A DNA stretch of 64,000 nucleotides from Salvelinus alpinus. Taxonomy: Eukaryota > Chordata > Actinopteri > Salmoniformes > Salmonidae. Numbering within the stretch: position 1 is the stretch's first letter; each line of letters begins with the position of its first letter. Below the pieces are notes generated by a model. It was given only the letters and a program-made list of their open reading frames with translations, had not been told where the DNA came from and did no database searches. A program made the position numbers and the translations under genes. Positions 31,908 through 44,259 of the stretch are shown here, one piece after another. Where the stretch lies: assembly GCF_045679555.1 (NCBI RefSeq), contig NC_092091.1:11867918-11931917 (forward strand). Reading direction: 5' to 3'.

Positions 31908-34118
31908 CCTGTTAGTGTGTAGGGGGCGCTATTTTCACTTTGGGGAAAAATCGTGCCCAATTTAAACGGCCTCGTACTCTATTCTAGATCGTAAAATATG
32001 CATATTATTATTACTATTGGATAGAAAACACTCTCAAGTTTCTAAAACCGTTTGAATTATATCTGTGAGTAAAACAGAACTCATTTTGCAGCAAACTTCC
32101 TGATAGGAAGTGAAAAATCTGAAATCGAGGCTCTGTTCCAGGGCCTTCCTATTCAATTGTTTGAAACCTATGGATATACATGCACTTCATACGCCTTCCA
32201 CTAGATGTCGATAGAAAGTGGGAGGTGGAATGGGGTGACTAGCTTGATCTGAGGTCGAACAAGAGCTCTTGGAATGACGTGACCACAATTTCCTTTGTCT
32301 ACCAAGGCGCGGGAAGGACATCAGCATTGGCTTCTGAAAAGCGTTCGGTGTAGACGGCTAATATCTCCGGCTTTGATTTTATTTGATACATGTGACAATA
32401 TCATCGTAAAGTATGTTTTTTCAATATAGTTTTATCAGATTATTCAACGTTTATCGGGAGTTTTGGAGTTTTCCGTTCTCTGCGTTAGGTGAAGATGGAC
32501 ATCTTCGCGCCACTTGGCTAGCTAAGGTTGCTAATTCGACAGGAGAAGAGGACATTCTAAAACCAAACAACGATTTATTCTGGACAAAGGACTCCTTGTA
32601 CAAGATTCTGATGGAAGCTCAGCAAAAGTAAGAACCATTTATGATGTTATTTCATATTTCCGTGGAAAATGTTTAGTCCTATTTTCCTTCCTTTTTGCGG
32701 GCGCTGTCTCGCTATAACGTAAGCTGTTTGTTATGGTGAAGTTATTTTTTTAAATCTAACACGGCGATTGCATTAAGAACTAGTGTATCTTTCATTTGCT
32801 GTCCAACATGTATTTTTTAGTAAAGTTTATGATGAGTTCTTTGATTAGATTAGGTGACTGTCCAAAATATCTCCGGAGATTCTGGTGAATCGATGCTATG
32901 TATAACTATGTATAACCACGGTTTGCAGCTCAAAATATGCACATTTTCGAACAAAATATAAGTGTATTGTATAACCTGATGTTATAGGACTGTCATCTGA
33001 TGAAGTTGGTCAAGGTTAGTGATTAATTTGATATCTTTTGCTGTTTTTTTGCGATCGCTACCTTTTGCTGCTGATAAATGCGGTTGCGTGTTTGGCTATT
33101 GTGGTAAGCTAATATAATGCTATATTGTGTTTTCGCTGTAAAACACTTAAAAAATCGGAAATATTGGCTGGATTCACAAGATGTTTATCTTTCATTTGCT
33201 GTACACCATGTATTTTTCATAAATGTTTTATGATGAGTATTTAGGTATTTCACGTTGCTCTCTGTAATTAGTCTGGCTGCTTCGGTGCTATTTGTGATTG
33301 TAGCTACAATGTAAAACTATGATTTATACCTCATGTCACGTCCTGACCAGAGTTCTTATGTGTTGTGCTTGTTTTAGTGTTGGTCAGGACGTGAGCTGGG
33401 TGGGCATTCTATGTTGTGTGTCTAGTTTGTCTGTTTCTGTGTTCAGCCTAATATGGTTCTCAATCAGAGGCAGCTGTCAATCGTTGTCCCTGATTGAGAA
33501 TCATATATAGGTGGCTTGTTTTGTGTTGGGGATTGTGGGTGGTTGTTTCCTGTGTCAGTGTTTGTGCCACACGGGACTGTGACGGTTAGTTTGTTTTGTT
33601 ATTTTGTAATTGTATATTGTTTTCATGTTATTAAATCATGGAAACTTACCACGCTGTACATTGGTCCTCCGATCCTTCTCGCCTCTCCTCGTCCGATGAG
33701 GAGGACGACTTAGACTGCCGTTACACCTCAAATATGTAAATTTTTCGAACAAAACATAAATGGATTGTGTAACATGTTATAAGACTGTCATCTGATGAAG
33801 TTGTTTCTTGGTTAGTGACTAATTATATCTATATTTTGTCAGTTTTTTGAAAGCTACCTATGCGGTCGATAAATAGCGTTGTGTGTTTGGCTATTGTGGT
33901 GAGCTAACATAAATATATATTGTGTTTTCGCTGTAAAACATTAAAAAAATCGGACATGTTGGCTGGATTCACAAGATGTTTATCTTTCATTTGCTGTATT
34001 GGACTTGTTAATGTGTGGAAGTTAAATATTTAAAAAACTTTTTTTTTGAATTTCGCGCTCTGCGAAGGCAGCGGAATGTTGTGGGTGTTCCGCTAGCGGA
34101 ACCCCGGGGCGAGAAAGG
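31908..34118. mobile_element. piggyBac-like non-autonomous element flanked by TTAA
   Basis: TTAA at 31904-31907 and 34119-34122 borders an element starting CCTGTTAG and ending GAGAAAGG. The paralogous introns read TTTGATTAGAGCAC without insertion. No transposase ORF; internal blocks are partly duplicated (the TTTTCGCTGTAAAACA word recurs). A solo LTR lies inside. TTAA duplication and CC-start ends are typical of piggyBac; the terminal inverted repeat is very short, so the assignment is probable rather than sure. Confidence 0.7.
33334..33725 (+). mobile_element. solo LTR (392 bp) with CCTCA target duplication
   Basis: It starts TGTCACGTCC and ends GCCGTTACA. CCTCA occurs at 33329-33333 and 33726-33730. 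It is nested in the piggyBac-like element and has a close relative at 53618-54000. Confidence 0.92.
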
Positions 34119-34272
34119 TTAAAGCACAGCAGAGATCAAATCAGAGAAATATGAGGAGTCAGATAGATACCCAGTCTTTGATTAGATCTACTATTGCTAT
34201 ATATTTCGAGAGGGATTGTTAGGAGTGTCAGTAAAAAGAGACTGTTAGTTACTTCACAATAAAGAGGCTCAC

Positions 34273-34332
34273 ATTGTAACAACTCTTCTCTGGTCTTGGG
34301 CTCTGGAGGCAGTACAACCTCCACTATATTCA
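34273..34332 (-). CDS. copy C exon 5 (60 bp)
   Basis: Intact linker exon with two substitutions against A (VEVV, REEL). Confidence 0.85.
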
Positions 34333-34457
34333 CTACAGACACACAAACACATTGACAGAGAGAGGGAATGTTATCATCATACCATATTCCACATGTATAT
34401 GACTAGTAGGGAACTTTCAATGGTCTAAAGTTGATGTTCTTATTATTTTCAACATAC

Positions 34458-34617
34458 CTGTAGTGGAAATCTTGGTCCATTCTCCTTTAAGGAAGTCTTC
34501 TAGTTTCTCTCTAAGTTCAGACACAGTCTTACTCACATATCCAAAGTACTGAAGAGGACGGACAACGATGCTGGGTAAGTCTGAAGATACACTGATACTG
34601 GAGAGAGACTGATAACT
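34458..34617 (-). CDS. copy C exon 4 (160 bp)
   Basis: Open exon (FGY instead of FGD before VSKTV). The donor is GTATG. Confidence 0.85.
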
Positions 34618-34619
34618 CT

Positions 34620-34851
34620 GGAGAGAGAGACACAGAGAGAGAGAGAGACAGAGTGAGAGAGACAGAGAGAGAGGGGCAGAGAGAGAGGGACAGAGAGAGA
34701 CACAGAGAGACACACACAGGGAGAGAGAGACAGAGAGACACAGACAGACAGAGACAGAAACAGAAAGAGAGAGACAGAAAGAGACAAAGTGAAAGACAGA
34801 CACAGCCAGACACAGACAGAGACAGAAAGAGAGACACAGAGACAGAGACCA

Positions 34852-34884
<33 letters not shown>

Positions 34885-34965
34885 GACAGACAAAGAGAGA
34901 CAGAGACACAGAGAGAGAGAGAGACAGAGGGAGACAGACAGACAGACAGACAGGACAACATAATG
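34620..34965. repeat. compound GAGA/GACA repeat, intron 3 of copy C
   Basis: About 345 bp of purine-rich GA, GACA and CACA words, expanded from the roughly 120-bp tract in copy A and almost absent in B. Confidence 0.93.
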
Positions 34966-35027
34966 ATTGAGATGAATAGTTTCACATTAAGTTAATTTCA
35001 TATCACATAACAAGGCAGTTTAGTTAC

Positions 35028-35157
35028 CTGGAGGAAATGGATGTGATCCTCTGTGTGTGAGAGCTGCTCCAGCTCAGTGCTTCTCTTCCTCAGCTCAGCT
35101 ATCTCCTGCTTCAGTTGATCCAGGAGTCCTTCAGCTTGACTCACTTGAGCCTTCTCT

Positions 35158-35160
<3 letters not shown>
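35028..35160 (-). pseudogene. copy C exon 3 remnant (133 of 234 bp)
   Basis: The exon matches copies A and B up to the word CCAAGAGAAGGCTCAAGTGA and then stops abruptly at 35160, where (GA)n begins. The donor GTAACT is kept. No trace of the missing 101 bp was found on the far side of the LINE. Confidence 0.9.

Positions 35161-35220
<60 letters not shown>
35161..35220. repeat. (GA)n flank of the Tx1-type LINE, 3' side
   Basis: About 60 bp of pure GA between the exon 3 remnant and the LINE 3' end. Confidence 0.97.
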
Positions 35221-35224
<4 letters not shown>

Positions 35225-35451
35225 TGACTTTTGGTCTTTCTTTATTGAAACATTCTCATTTCATTTAACACTCACCCCCCCCCCCCCCCCCCCCTAAAAT
35301 AAAAAAATATATCCTGTACTGCATACATGTACCATACTCACCTTTCCATCTACCACATGATACAAATCACCATACACAAAAACAATACCCTCTCCTACAA
35401 CCGTATATCCAAAACATCTTCCCCAGCAATACAGACAGCCCCCCCAACACA

Positions 35452-38400
35452 TCATATCTCCTCAAACATCTCCACACATTTGATCAGTTTATAGAACTCA
35501 AACTCAACCCTAAGGCGCGCAGAGACCATCCCATTAAACAGTAGTAAAGGGTCTGTTATCCCCCCACCTTTGACCCTGTTTCTCCTTGTTAGCCAAATAG
35601 CTAATTTTGCCTGAGCAAACAGAAAATTCAACAAAACACATTTTTCTTTCTCCTTACTCGAATACCTGTATCCCATTATAAACATCCCAACAGCAAAAAC
35701 CACCCCCAACCTGTCACACAGACATTCCAACAGAGACATTAATGGCATTAACCTGGTGCACACAGAAAACACATGAATCACAGTTTCTTTCATTTGACAG
35801 AAAGGACACCCCTGCCCAATTCCCGGATCAACCCGTGCCAACCAGCTGTTAGTGGCCAGGGCTCCATGAAGAACCCTCCACTGGAGGTCCCCTGACCTCT
35901 TTGGTACTGGGGGTTTGTAGAGCGCCCTCCATCTAAAACCCACCATACTCTCCGCCCCACATACCCCCTGCCACTGATGTGCCTTCACTCCTGTTAGGCT
36001 TCTAATGTTCCTAACCTTAACGCAGAGGTTGTAGAGGGCTTTACCTCCCACCCCCTCAAACTCCCCCAGGCTCGGAGTGTTAAAATCTAACAAGTCCTCC
36101 AGACCCCCTTGCCAGTCTCCAGTCTCTGCCGTCACCTGCAGTGGCGGAAACATTGGTGGCCCCTCTCCCTTTGGCCTCTCAAACACCCCCCTTACCGGCT
36201 CAGACAGTGCCTCCTGGACCTCCTCCAGGAATCTCTCCAGCAGCCTAAGCGACGTTATTCCTGTTTGTTGCGCCAAGACCTCCGGGGTTTTCCACCCCTC
36301 CTCTCCCAGCAGTCTCAGGTCACCTAGCCTTTGTAAACCCCCTGCCATCAGTTGCCTCTGCAGGGTGGCCGACTGAACCGATCTCAAAGGGATGGCTGGG
36401 TTGTGGAAAATAGGCTCCTCCCACACCCACTGCCCAGGCTCCACACCCCCTTCTCGTGTGGGCCTTAGCAGCTGCCAGGCCCTCAGCACCGCAGAGTAAA
36501 ACTCTGAGAGACCTGCTGTACTCAGCCTCTCCAGCTTCATGAGGAACAGCTGCCGGTCCAACCCTAATCCGCCAGCTCTCCTCAGCAGCGCGCATGCTGG
36601 TTCCCTCCAGCCAACATCAGTATGGTACAGCAGTCTCTGCACCGCCTTTAGCCGGAAAGCAGCCATCCTGCTCTCCAGTTCCACCAGGCCCTGTCCTCCT
36701 TCGTGGACGGTCATGTACAACACTGCTGCCTTCAGCCAGTGATGTCCCGACCAAAAGAAGTCCACCAGCTTGCGTTGCAGGTCTGCAAGCAGACCGGCGG
36801 GGGGGTTGAGGACAGCCAGTTTATGCCACAAGGAAGATGCCACCAGGTTGTTGATTATCAGCACCCTCCCTCTATATGACACTTGGGACAGGAGCCACCT
36901 CCACCTGGCCAGTCTTGACACCACTGCCTGTGACAGCCCCTCCCAGTTCTTGCTGACCCACCTCTCCGAGCCCAGGTACACCCCCAACACTTTAAGCCCT
37001 TCACAACCCCACTGCAAACATCCTGGAAGCAGAGGAGGAGCCCTATCCCCCCATGCCCCACATAACAGAGCTTTGCTCTTTCCCCAGTTTACCTTAGCTG
37101 ATGAAGCTCCCTCGTACACCTTCAGACTGGTCTCTAGTTCCTGCATATCTTGCCCATCCCTGACCATCACAGAAACATCATCTGCATATGCTGAGACTGC
37201 TATTCCTGTCACCACCTCCATGGCTGTCCAGCACACTCCCCGCAGTCTCCTGCGTAGCAGTCCTAAAAAAGGCTCAATGGCTAGTGTGTACAGCTGCCCA
37301 GATAGAGGGCATCCTTGTCTAATGCCCCGTCTCACCCAGACAGGCCTACTGAGCCCCCCCCCCACCTTAACCATACATGACGCCCCAGCATACAACAGCT
37401 TCACACAGTTCACAAAGCTCTTCCCAAACCCAAACACAGACATCACATTAAACAGATACTCATGATCCACTCTATCAAAAGCCTTCTCTTGATCTAAAGA
37501 GACCAGTCCAAAGTTCACATTAGAACCTCTCGACAAGTCCAACATGTCCCTAATCAAGAACAAGTTGTCCGTGATTGAGCGTCCCGGTACACAATATGTC
37601 TGGTCCTTGTGTATTATAGAGTCCAGATGGGACTTCAGTCTGTTAGAGAGGACCTTGGCAAATATCTTGTAGTCCGCACAGAGTAATGCCACAGGCCTCC
37701 AGTTCTTAAGTTCACACAAGTACCCTTTTTTGGGCAGGAGAGTCAGAGCCGCCCGACGGCAGCTCATCGGCAACTCTCCTACCTCGACGCATTCACGCAA
37801 CACGTAAAAGAAATCCTGTCCAATAGTTCCCCAGAATTTTTTGTAAAACTCCACTGGAAGTCCATCGACCCCGGGTGCACGACCGGGGGACATCTGGGTT
37901 ACGGCCTCTGCCAGTTCATGTGACAACAGAGGAATGTCCATTTCATCTCTCTGTGCCCGAGAGAGCTTAGGGAGTCCTGCGAACAAGACCTGAGCACACA
38001 TAGGATCACACATTTCTGCCCTATACAATTCAGTATAAAACTCCACAGTCCGCTCCCGCATCTCCCCCACCACAGAGGTCACCCGCCCATCAGACAGCCG
38101 TAGACAATGCATACCCTTGGCTTCACTGCTCTGTCTTTCCAAACCAAAGAAGAAGGAGCTGGGAGCATCCATCTCCTTGAGCATGGAGAACCTAGCTCTT
38201 ACAAGTGCTCCCTTTGCTTTAACCTGGAAAAAACTACCCAGGTCCCTACGTAATTCGGCTAAGTTAGCCTGGAGGCCTACATTGCCTTGCCCCACCATCT
38301 CTACCTCCATCTCACTAATACACCGCTCTAGTTCCCCCAATACTCTCCTAGCCTCTGAGGATGAGAGAGCTGTGTACTGTTGACAGAAAAGCCGAATTTG

Positions 38401-39366
38401 CACTTTCCCCACATCCCACCATTGACTCAGAGACTCATACTCCTCTCTTCGCTGCCCCCATCTTTCCCAAAAAGTCTGGAAACCTGAGCAAAAAGTGGCA
38501 TCTTGTAAGAGCTTTACATTGAACTTCCAATAAGATGCCTGCCGGGGCCCTGGTGAAATAGACAGCCGAGCCATGGTTATGTGGTGATCCGAAAAACCCA
38601 CTGGGAGAATGGTAGCACCCAGCAGCCTATTGCTCTGATTCCTGGACATGTAAAAACGATCAAGTCGAGCTGCACTCACCCTAGCCCCAAAAACCTTCAC
38701 CCACGTATACTGTCTTGTGTTTGGATGTTTAGTTCTCCAAACATCCACTAGGTCAAACTGATTAAAGATGTCCCTTAACACTCCCACTCCCACTGACACT
38801 GAATGAGGCTCTTCCCCATTTCTGTCTTTTGTAAAATCCATTGTACAGTTCCAGTCACCTCCGATCACCAGCGTCTCCTCAGGCGCTACTTGTGAGAGTT
38901 CCTGTCTAAGACTCCCAAATAGAACCCCTCTTTCTCTCCCTGTGTTAGGCGCATACACATTTATAAAGACAAAACCCATGTTGTTAATTTCTGCTTTAAC
39001 AACAAGCAACCTGCCCCTACACACCTCCTTTGAGGAGCAAATTTTTACAGCCAGACCCGGTGCAAAAAGGACTGCCACCCCTGCACTAAGATTTGTCCCA
39101 TGGCTCAACACACTTGCCCCTTTCCACCAGAGCCCCCAATCAACTTCATTCACCACATCACTATGCATCTCCTGCAGAAACATCACCTGTACTTTTATTT
39201 GTTTTACATATTCACCCAACACACTCCTCTTTCCCGCATCTCTGGCGCCATTTATATTGAGCGAGCCTACCCGAAGAGTCTCCATAAGAAGTGGGAGAAA
39301 AGCCAGCAGAGAAATAGACCAATAGCAAAGCTCAAAAAGCCCCAGTGTCAGTAAGAAATTAAACAT
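35452..39366 (-). CDS. Tx1-type LINE ORF2: endonuclease and reverse transcriptase
   Basis: A 1304-codon open frame with no stop. The more likely start is Met28 (39285, METLRVGSLNINGARD), since residues 1-27 look like read-in from the ORF1/ORF2 junction. An apurinic-type endonuclease lies at about 28-290 (N in LNINGARD, E in FLQEMHSD, D in GGDWNC, SDHH near the end). RT is at about 500-790 (GRAPGVDGLPVEFYKKF, SLDQEKAFDRVDH, GIRQGCPLSGQLY, AYADDV). A long C-terminal region follows. It would nick target DNA and copy the element RNA in place. The intact frame suggests recent activity. Confidence 0.93.
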   Translation of the reverse strand: MFNFLLTLGLFELCYWSISLLAFLPLLMETLRVGSLNINGARDAGKRSVLGEYVKQIKVQVMFLQEMHSDVVNEVDWGLWWKGASVLSHGTNLSAGVAVLFAPGLAVKICSSKEVCRGRLLVVKAEINNMGFVFINVYAPNTGRERGVLFGSLRQELSQVAPEETLVIGGDWNCTMDFTKDRNGEEPHSVSVGVGVLRDIFNQFDLVDVWRTKHPNTRQYTWVKVFGARVSAARLDRFYMSRNQSNRLLGATILPVGFSDHHITMARLSISPGPRQASYWKFNVKLLQDATFCSGFQTFWERWGQRREEYESLSQWWDVGKVQIRLFCQQYTALSSSEARRVLGELERCISEMEVEMVGQGNVGLQANLAELRRDLGSFFQVKAKGALVRARFSMLKEMDAPSSFFFGLERQSSEAKGMHCLRLSDGRVTSVVGEMRERTVEFYTELYRAEMCDPMCAQVLFAGLPKLSRAQRDEMDIPLLSHELAEAVTQMSPGRAPGVDGLPVEFYKKFWGTIGQDFFYVLRECVEVGELPMSCRRAALTLLPKKGYLCELKNWRPVALLCADYKIFAKVLSNRLKSHLDSIIHKDQTYCVPGRSITDNLFLIRDMLDLSRGSNVNFGLVSLDQEKAFDRVDHEYLFNVMSVFGFGKSFVNCVKLLYAGASCMVKVGGGLSRPVWVRRGIRQGCPLSGQLYTLAIEPFLGLLRRRLRGVCWTAMEVVTGIAVSAYADDVSVMVRDGQDMQELETSLKVYEGASSAKVNWGKSKALLCGAWGDRAPPLLPGCLQWGCEGLKVLGVYLGSERWVSKNWEGLSQAVVSRLARWRWLLSQVSYRGRVLIINNLVASSLWHKLAVLNPPAGLLADLQRKLVDFFWSGHHWLKAAVLYMTVHEGGQGLVELESRMAAFRLKAVQRLLYHTDVGWREPACALLRRAGGLGLDRQLFLMKLERLSTAGLSEFYSAVLRAWQLLRPTREGGVEPGQWVWEEPIFHNPAIPLRSVQSATLQRQLMAGGLQRLGDLRLLGEEGWKTPEVLAQQTGITSLRLLERFLEEVQEALSEPVRGVFERPKGEGPPMFPPLQVTAETGDWQGGLEDLLDFNTPSLGEFEGVGGKALYNLCVKVRNIRSLTGVKAHQWQGVCGAESMVGFRWRALYKPPVPKRSGDLQWRVLHGALATNSWLARVDPGIGQGCPFCQMKETVIHVFSVCTRLMPLMSLLECLCDRLGVVFAVGMFIMGYRYSSKEKEKCVLLNFLFAQAKLAIWLTRRNRVKGGGITDPLLLFNGMVSARLRVEFEFYKLIKCVEMFEEI

Positions 39367-39774
39367 TTAAACAGTGTCTGAAGGTAAACCTTTACGCACT
39401 GTTGTGACCCACTTCCTCAACCTAAAACGTTTCCTGGGTGAGAGGACACCATGCCCCTCATTTCTCATAGCATGTTGTACTGATCTTACAAACTTTCTAG
39501 TATCAGGAAAAAAAGCCTCAAGATTAACTTTTTTCCCCTTAGTCTCATTCAGGAACCTTGTCAGTTCTCTCAACGTGTACTTAGACCCCTCTGGTTGACT
39601 GGCTGTCAGCTCCGGGCCAATTGAAGAGGAGTCTGAAAAAAATAACTCCTCATCCTCTTCCTCAGACTCACTTTCCTCCTCTTCTCTATCTCCCACCCTG
39701 ACCACCTGCCCTTTCTCTCTGGTTAGGGCCTCACCCACAGCAACAGGCAACATTTCCATGGTGCCTTTGTCCAC
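39367..39774 (-). CDS. Tx1-type LINE ORF1, C-terminal part in a shifted frame
   Basis: This 135-codon ORF has an acidic stretch and a basic end (LSPRKRFRLRKW). It overlaps the end of the upstream ORF1 by about 50 bases in another frame. The same segment follows as part of ORF1 in the fragment at 5885-6420. I infer one ORF1 split by a small indel, possibly in the cytosine run near 39811-39816. Confidence 0.7.
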   Translation of the reverse strand: MDKGTMEMLPVAVGEALTREKGQVVRVGDREEEESESEEEDEELFFSDSSSIGPELTASQPEGSKYTLRELTRFLNETKGKKVNLEAFFPDTRKFVRSVQHAMRNEGHGVLSPRKRFRLRKWVTTVRKGLPSDTV

Positions 39775-40985
39775 ACCCTTTTTCCTTTTCCTCTTGACAC
39801 CCTCCTCCTCCCCCCTACTCTCTTACTCTTCCCCACTATACTCTCCTCATCCACTAGAATAACCTGACTAGACCCAGTATCATCTACACCACCCTCCATA
39901 GCGTGATTCGGCCCAGCATCATCTGCACCACCCTCCATAGCATGACTAGGGCCAGCCTCAGCTACCCCACCATCCATAGCTTGACTAGACTCAGCCTCTG
40001 CTATACCACCATCCATAGCCTGCCTAGACCCAGCACCCTCTACACCACCCTCCATAGCATAACTAGGCCCAGCCTCAGCTACCCCACCATCTCTAGCCTG
40101 ACTAGACCCAGCCTGTGCTTCCCCACCATCTCTAGCCTGACTAGACCCAGCCTCTGCTTCTCCACCATCTCTAGCCTGACTAGACCCAGCCTCTGCTTCT
40201 CCACCATCTCTAGCCTGACTAGACCCAGCCTCCACTACCCTACCATCTCTAGCCTGACTAGGCCCAGCCTCATCTACACCACCATCTCTAACCTGACTAG
40301 GCCCAGCCTCTGCTGTCTGCATCTCCTTACCCCCTGCACTTTGACCTCGATTTCCCCCACTGGCGCTTGTACCCTCACCTTGTCTACAGCCTTTGTGTGG
40401 GCACGCAAAACTCTTGTGCCCCAAATCCCCACATTCAAAACACCGTAGACTATCTGTGCTGGCAAAACCTGCATAGAGCCCCTCCCCATGTCTCACTTTA
40501 AAGTGCACATTTAGCTGTTGCTCGTTGTTGTTCAGAAACATAAACACTTGCCTCCGGAACGAAACAACGTGTTTAACGGCATCTGCCTGAAACCCTGCTG
40601 ACAGTACACGGAAACCGCTAGCAAACTTACCAAAACGACTCAGCTCTTTCCTAATTTGATCATCCGTGATAAACGGAGGCAAATTTGCCACTACAACTCT
40701 CGTTGAAGGGGTAGAGAGAGGTGAAATTGACACCAACACATCCCTTACAAATATTCCGCTAGCAATTAGCCTACCGACCAAATTAGCCCTTTTCATGAAC
40801 ACAACCACAGCTTTGTTCATTCTAGAAGCAGAATGTATAAACTCAGCTCCTACCTGTTCACCGACCGCGAGCAGAACCTCCTCCACCTTAACTCCGTTCT
40901 CAGGAACACACCTGAATCCATGCTGAATCGACAGCGTCTCCTCCGCGCTAGGCTGAGAAGCCATCGCGCACACTACACCTTCCAA
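39723..40985 (-). CDS. Tx1-type LINE ORF1 (RNA-binding protein), frameshifted near its end
   Basis: This 420-codon ORF has an RNA-recognition-like part (about 50-170, RVVVANLPPFI, SFRRQVFMF), a CCHC knuckle (CFECGDLGHKSFACPHKGC, about 187-205) and ten or so 14-residue repeats of the type SSQARDGGEAEAG (about 230-375). The last roughly 30 residues are probably out of frame. Confidence 0.85.
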   Translation of the reverse strand: MEGVVCAMASQPSAEETLSIQHGFRCVPENGVKVEEVLLAVGEQVGAEFIHSASRMNKAVVVFMKRANLVGRLIASGIFVRDVLVSISPLSTPSTRVVVANLPPFITDDQIRKELSRFGKFASGFRVLSAGFQADAVKHVVSFRRQVFMFLNNNEQQLNVHFKVRHGEGLYAGFASTDSLRCFECGDLGHKSFACPHKGCRQGEGTSASGGNRGQSAGGKEMQTAEAGPSQVRDGGVDEAGPSQARDGRVVEAGSSQARDGGEAEAGSSQARDGGEAEAGSSQARDGGEAQAGSSQARDGGVAEAGPSYAMEGGVEGAGSRQAMDGGIAEAESSQAMDGGVAEAGPSHAMEGGADDAGPNHAMEGGVDDTGSSQVILVDEESIVGKSKRVGGRRRVSRGKGKRVWTKAPWKCCLLLWVRP

Positions 40986-41170
40986 CCCCCAGGAAAGTTA
41001 CTCTGTCCTCTTCCACCCTAACTTTGAAAAAAAACTTTGGATACCGCTAAAAACAAATATTGCATTAACCCTCCACCATAGAAAATAACATGTAAAGAAA
41101 AGAATCAAGAAAGTTAGTTAGGATAGAGCTTTCCACACCAAACACTCAGACTCCAAAAACACCCAGCATG

Positions 41171-43428
<2,258 letters not shown>

Positions 43429-44230
43429 AGAGACTGACTTGTCTTAGTGTAATGAGGATGGCTCGTTACACTAACACCCCTCCCTCCTAAAAACACATTG
43501 CGTGCCACCACAACCTCCACACAACCACATTATACAGCACCCAACACCACAGTACAATACACCATCCAGCACCACATTCCAACCGTACATCCAACCCCTC
43601 CTCTCCAGCCATACAGACAGCCCCCCTGAGCCCCCATACCTCCTGAAACATCTCCACACCGTTGATCATTTTGTGAAACTCAAACTCAACCCTAAGGCGT
43701 CAACAGTAATGGCATTACCCTGGCAACACAGACAAAACATGATGAACAGTCTGTCATTGCAGAAAACGGACACCCCTCCCCAACTCCCAGGTCATCCCGA
43801 GCCAACCAGCTATTGGAGTCCAGGGCTCCATGTAATACCCTCCACTGGATGACCCCTGACCTTTCCAGCACTGGGAGCTTATAGAGCACCCTCCACCTAT
43901 ACCCTGCCATACTCTCAGCCCCCACAACCCCCTGCCACTGATGCCCCTTCACTCCTGCTAAGCTCCTGATGTGTTTAACCTTGACACTGAGGGTGTACAG
44001 CACCTTACCCCCCACCTCTGAAAACTCTCCCAGGCTCAGAGTGTTAAAAGTCAGTAAGTTCTCTGGACTCTCCTGCCCGTCCCCAGTCTCTGCTGTCACT
44101 TGCAGTGGTGGAAACGGTGGTTGCCCTTCCTCAGGTTGCTCCAGCCCCCTCCTCACTGGGTCAGGCAGAGCCTCCTGGACCTCCCCCATGACTCTCTCCA
44201 GCCCATAGATCTTGCTCATCCCTAACCAAC
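43429..44230 (-). mobile_element. Tx1-type LINE 3' fragment, copy C
   Basis: The minus-strand ORF 44219-43692 matches ORF2 near its end (MGEVQEALPDPVRRGLEQPE, WRVLYKLPVLERSGVIQWRV). The 3' end lies in a GA run at 43424-43434. It may be the ancestral Tx1 copy, with the full-length element a later arrival. Confidence 0.85.
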
Positions 44231-44259
44231 ACAGAGGTCATCAGCGAGGCCCCTCAGGC

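Noticed and set aside
34417-34985. Serine/leucine/cysteine-rich ORFs of about 125-160 codons
   Set aside because: Translations of the GAGA/GACA repeat; only the last part is the real exon 4.
36770-37465. 231-codon plus-strand ORF and neighbours within 35452-39366
   Set aside because: Antisense shadows of the LINE ORF2.
39903-40448. 181-codon plus-strand repeat-rich ORF
   Set aside because: Antisense of the 14-residue repeat region of LINE ORF1.
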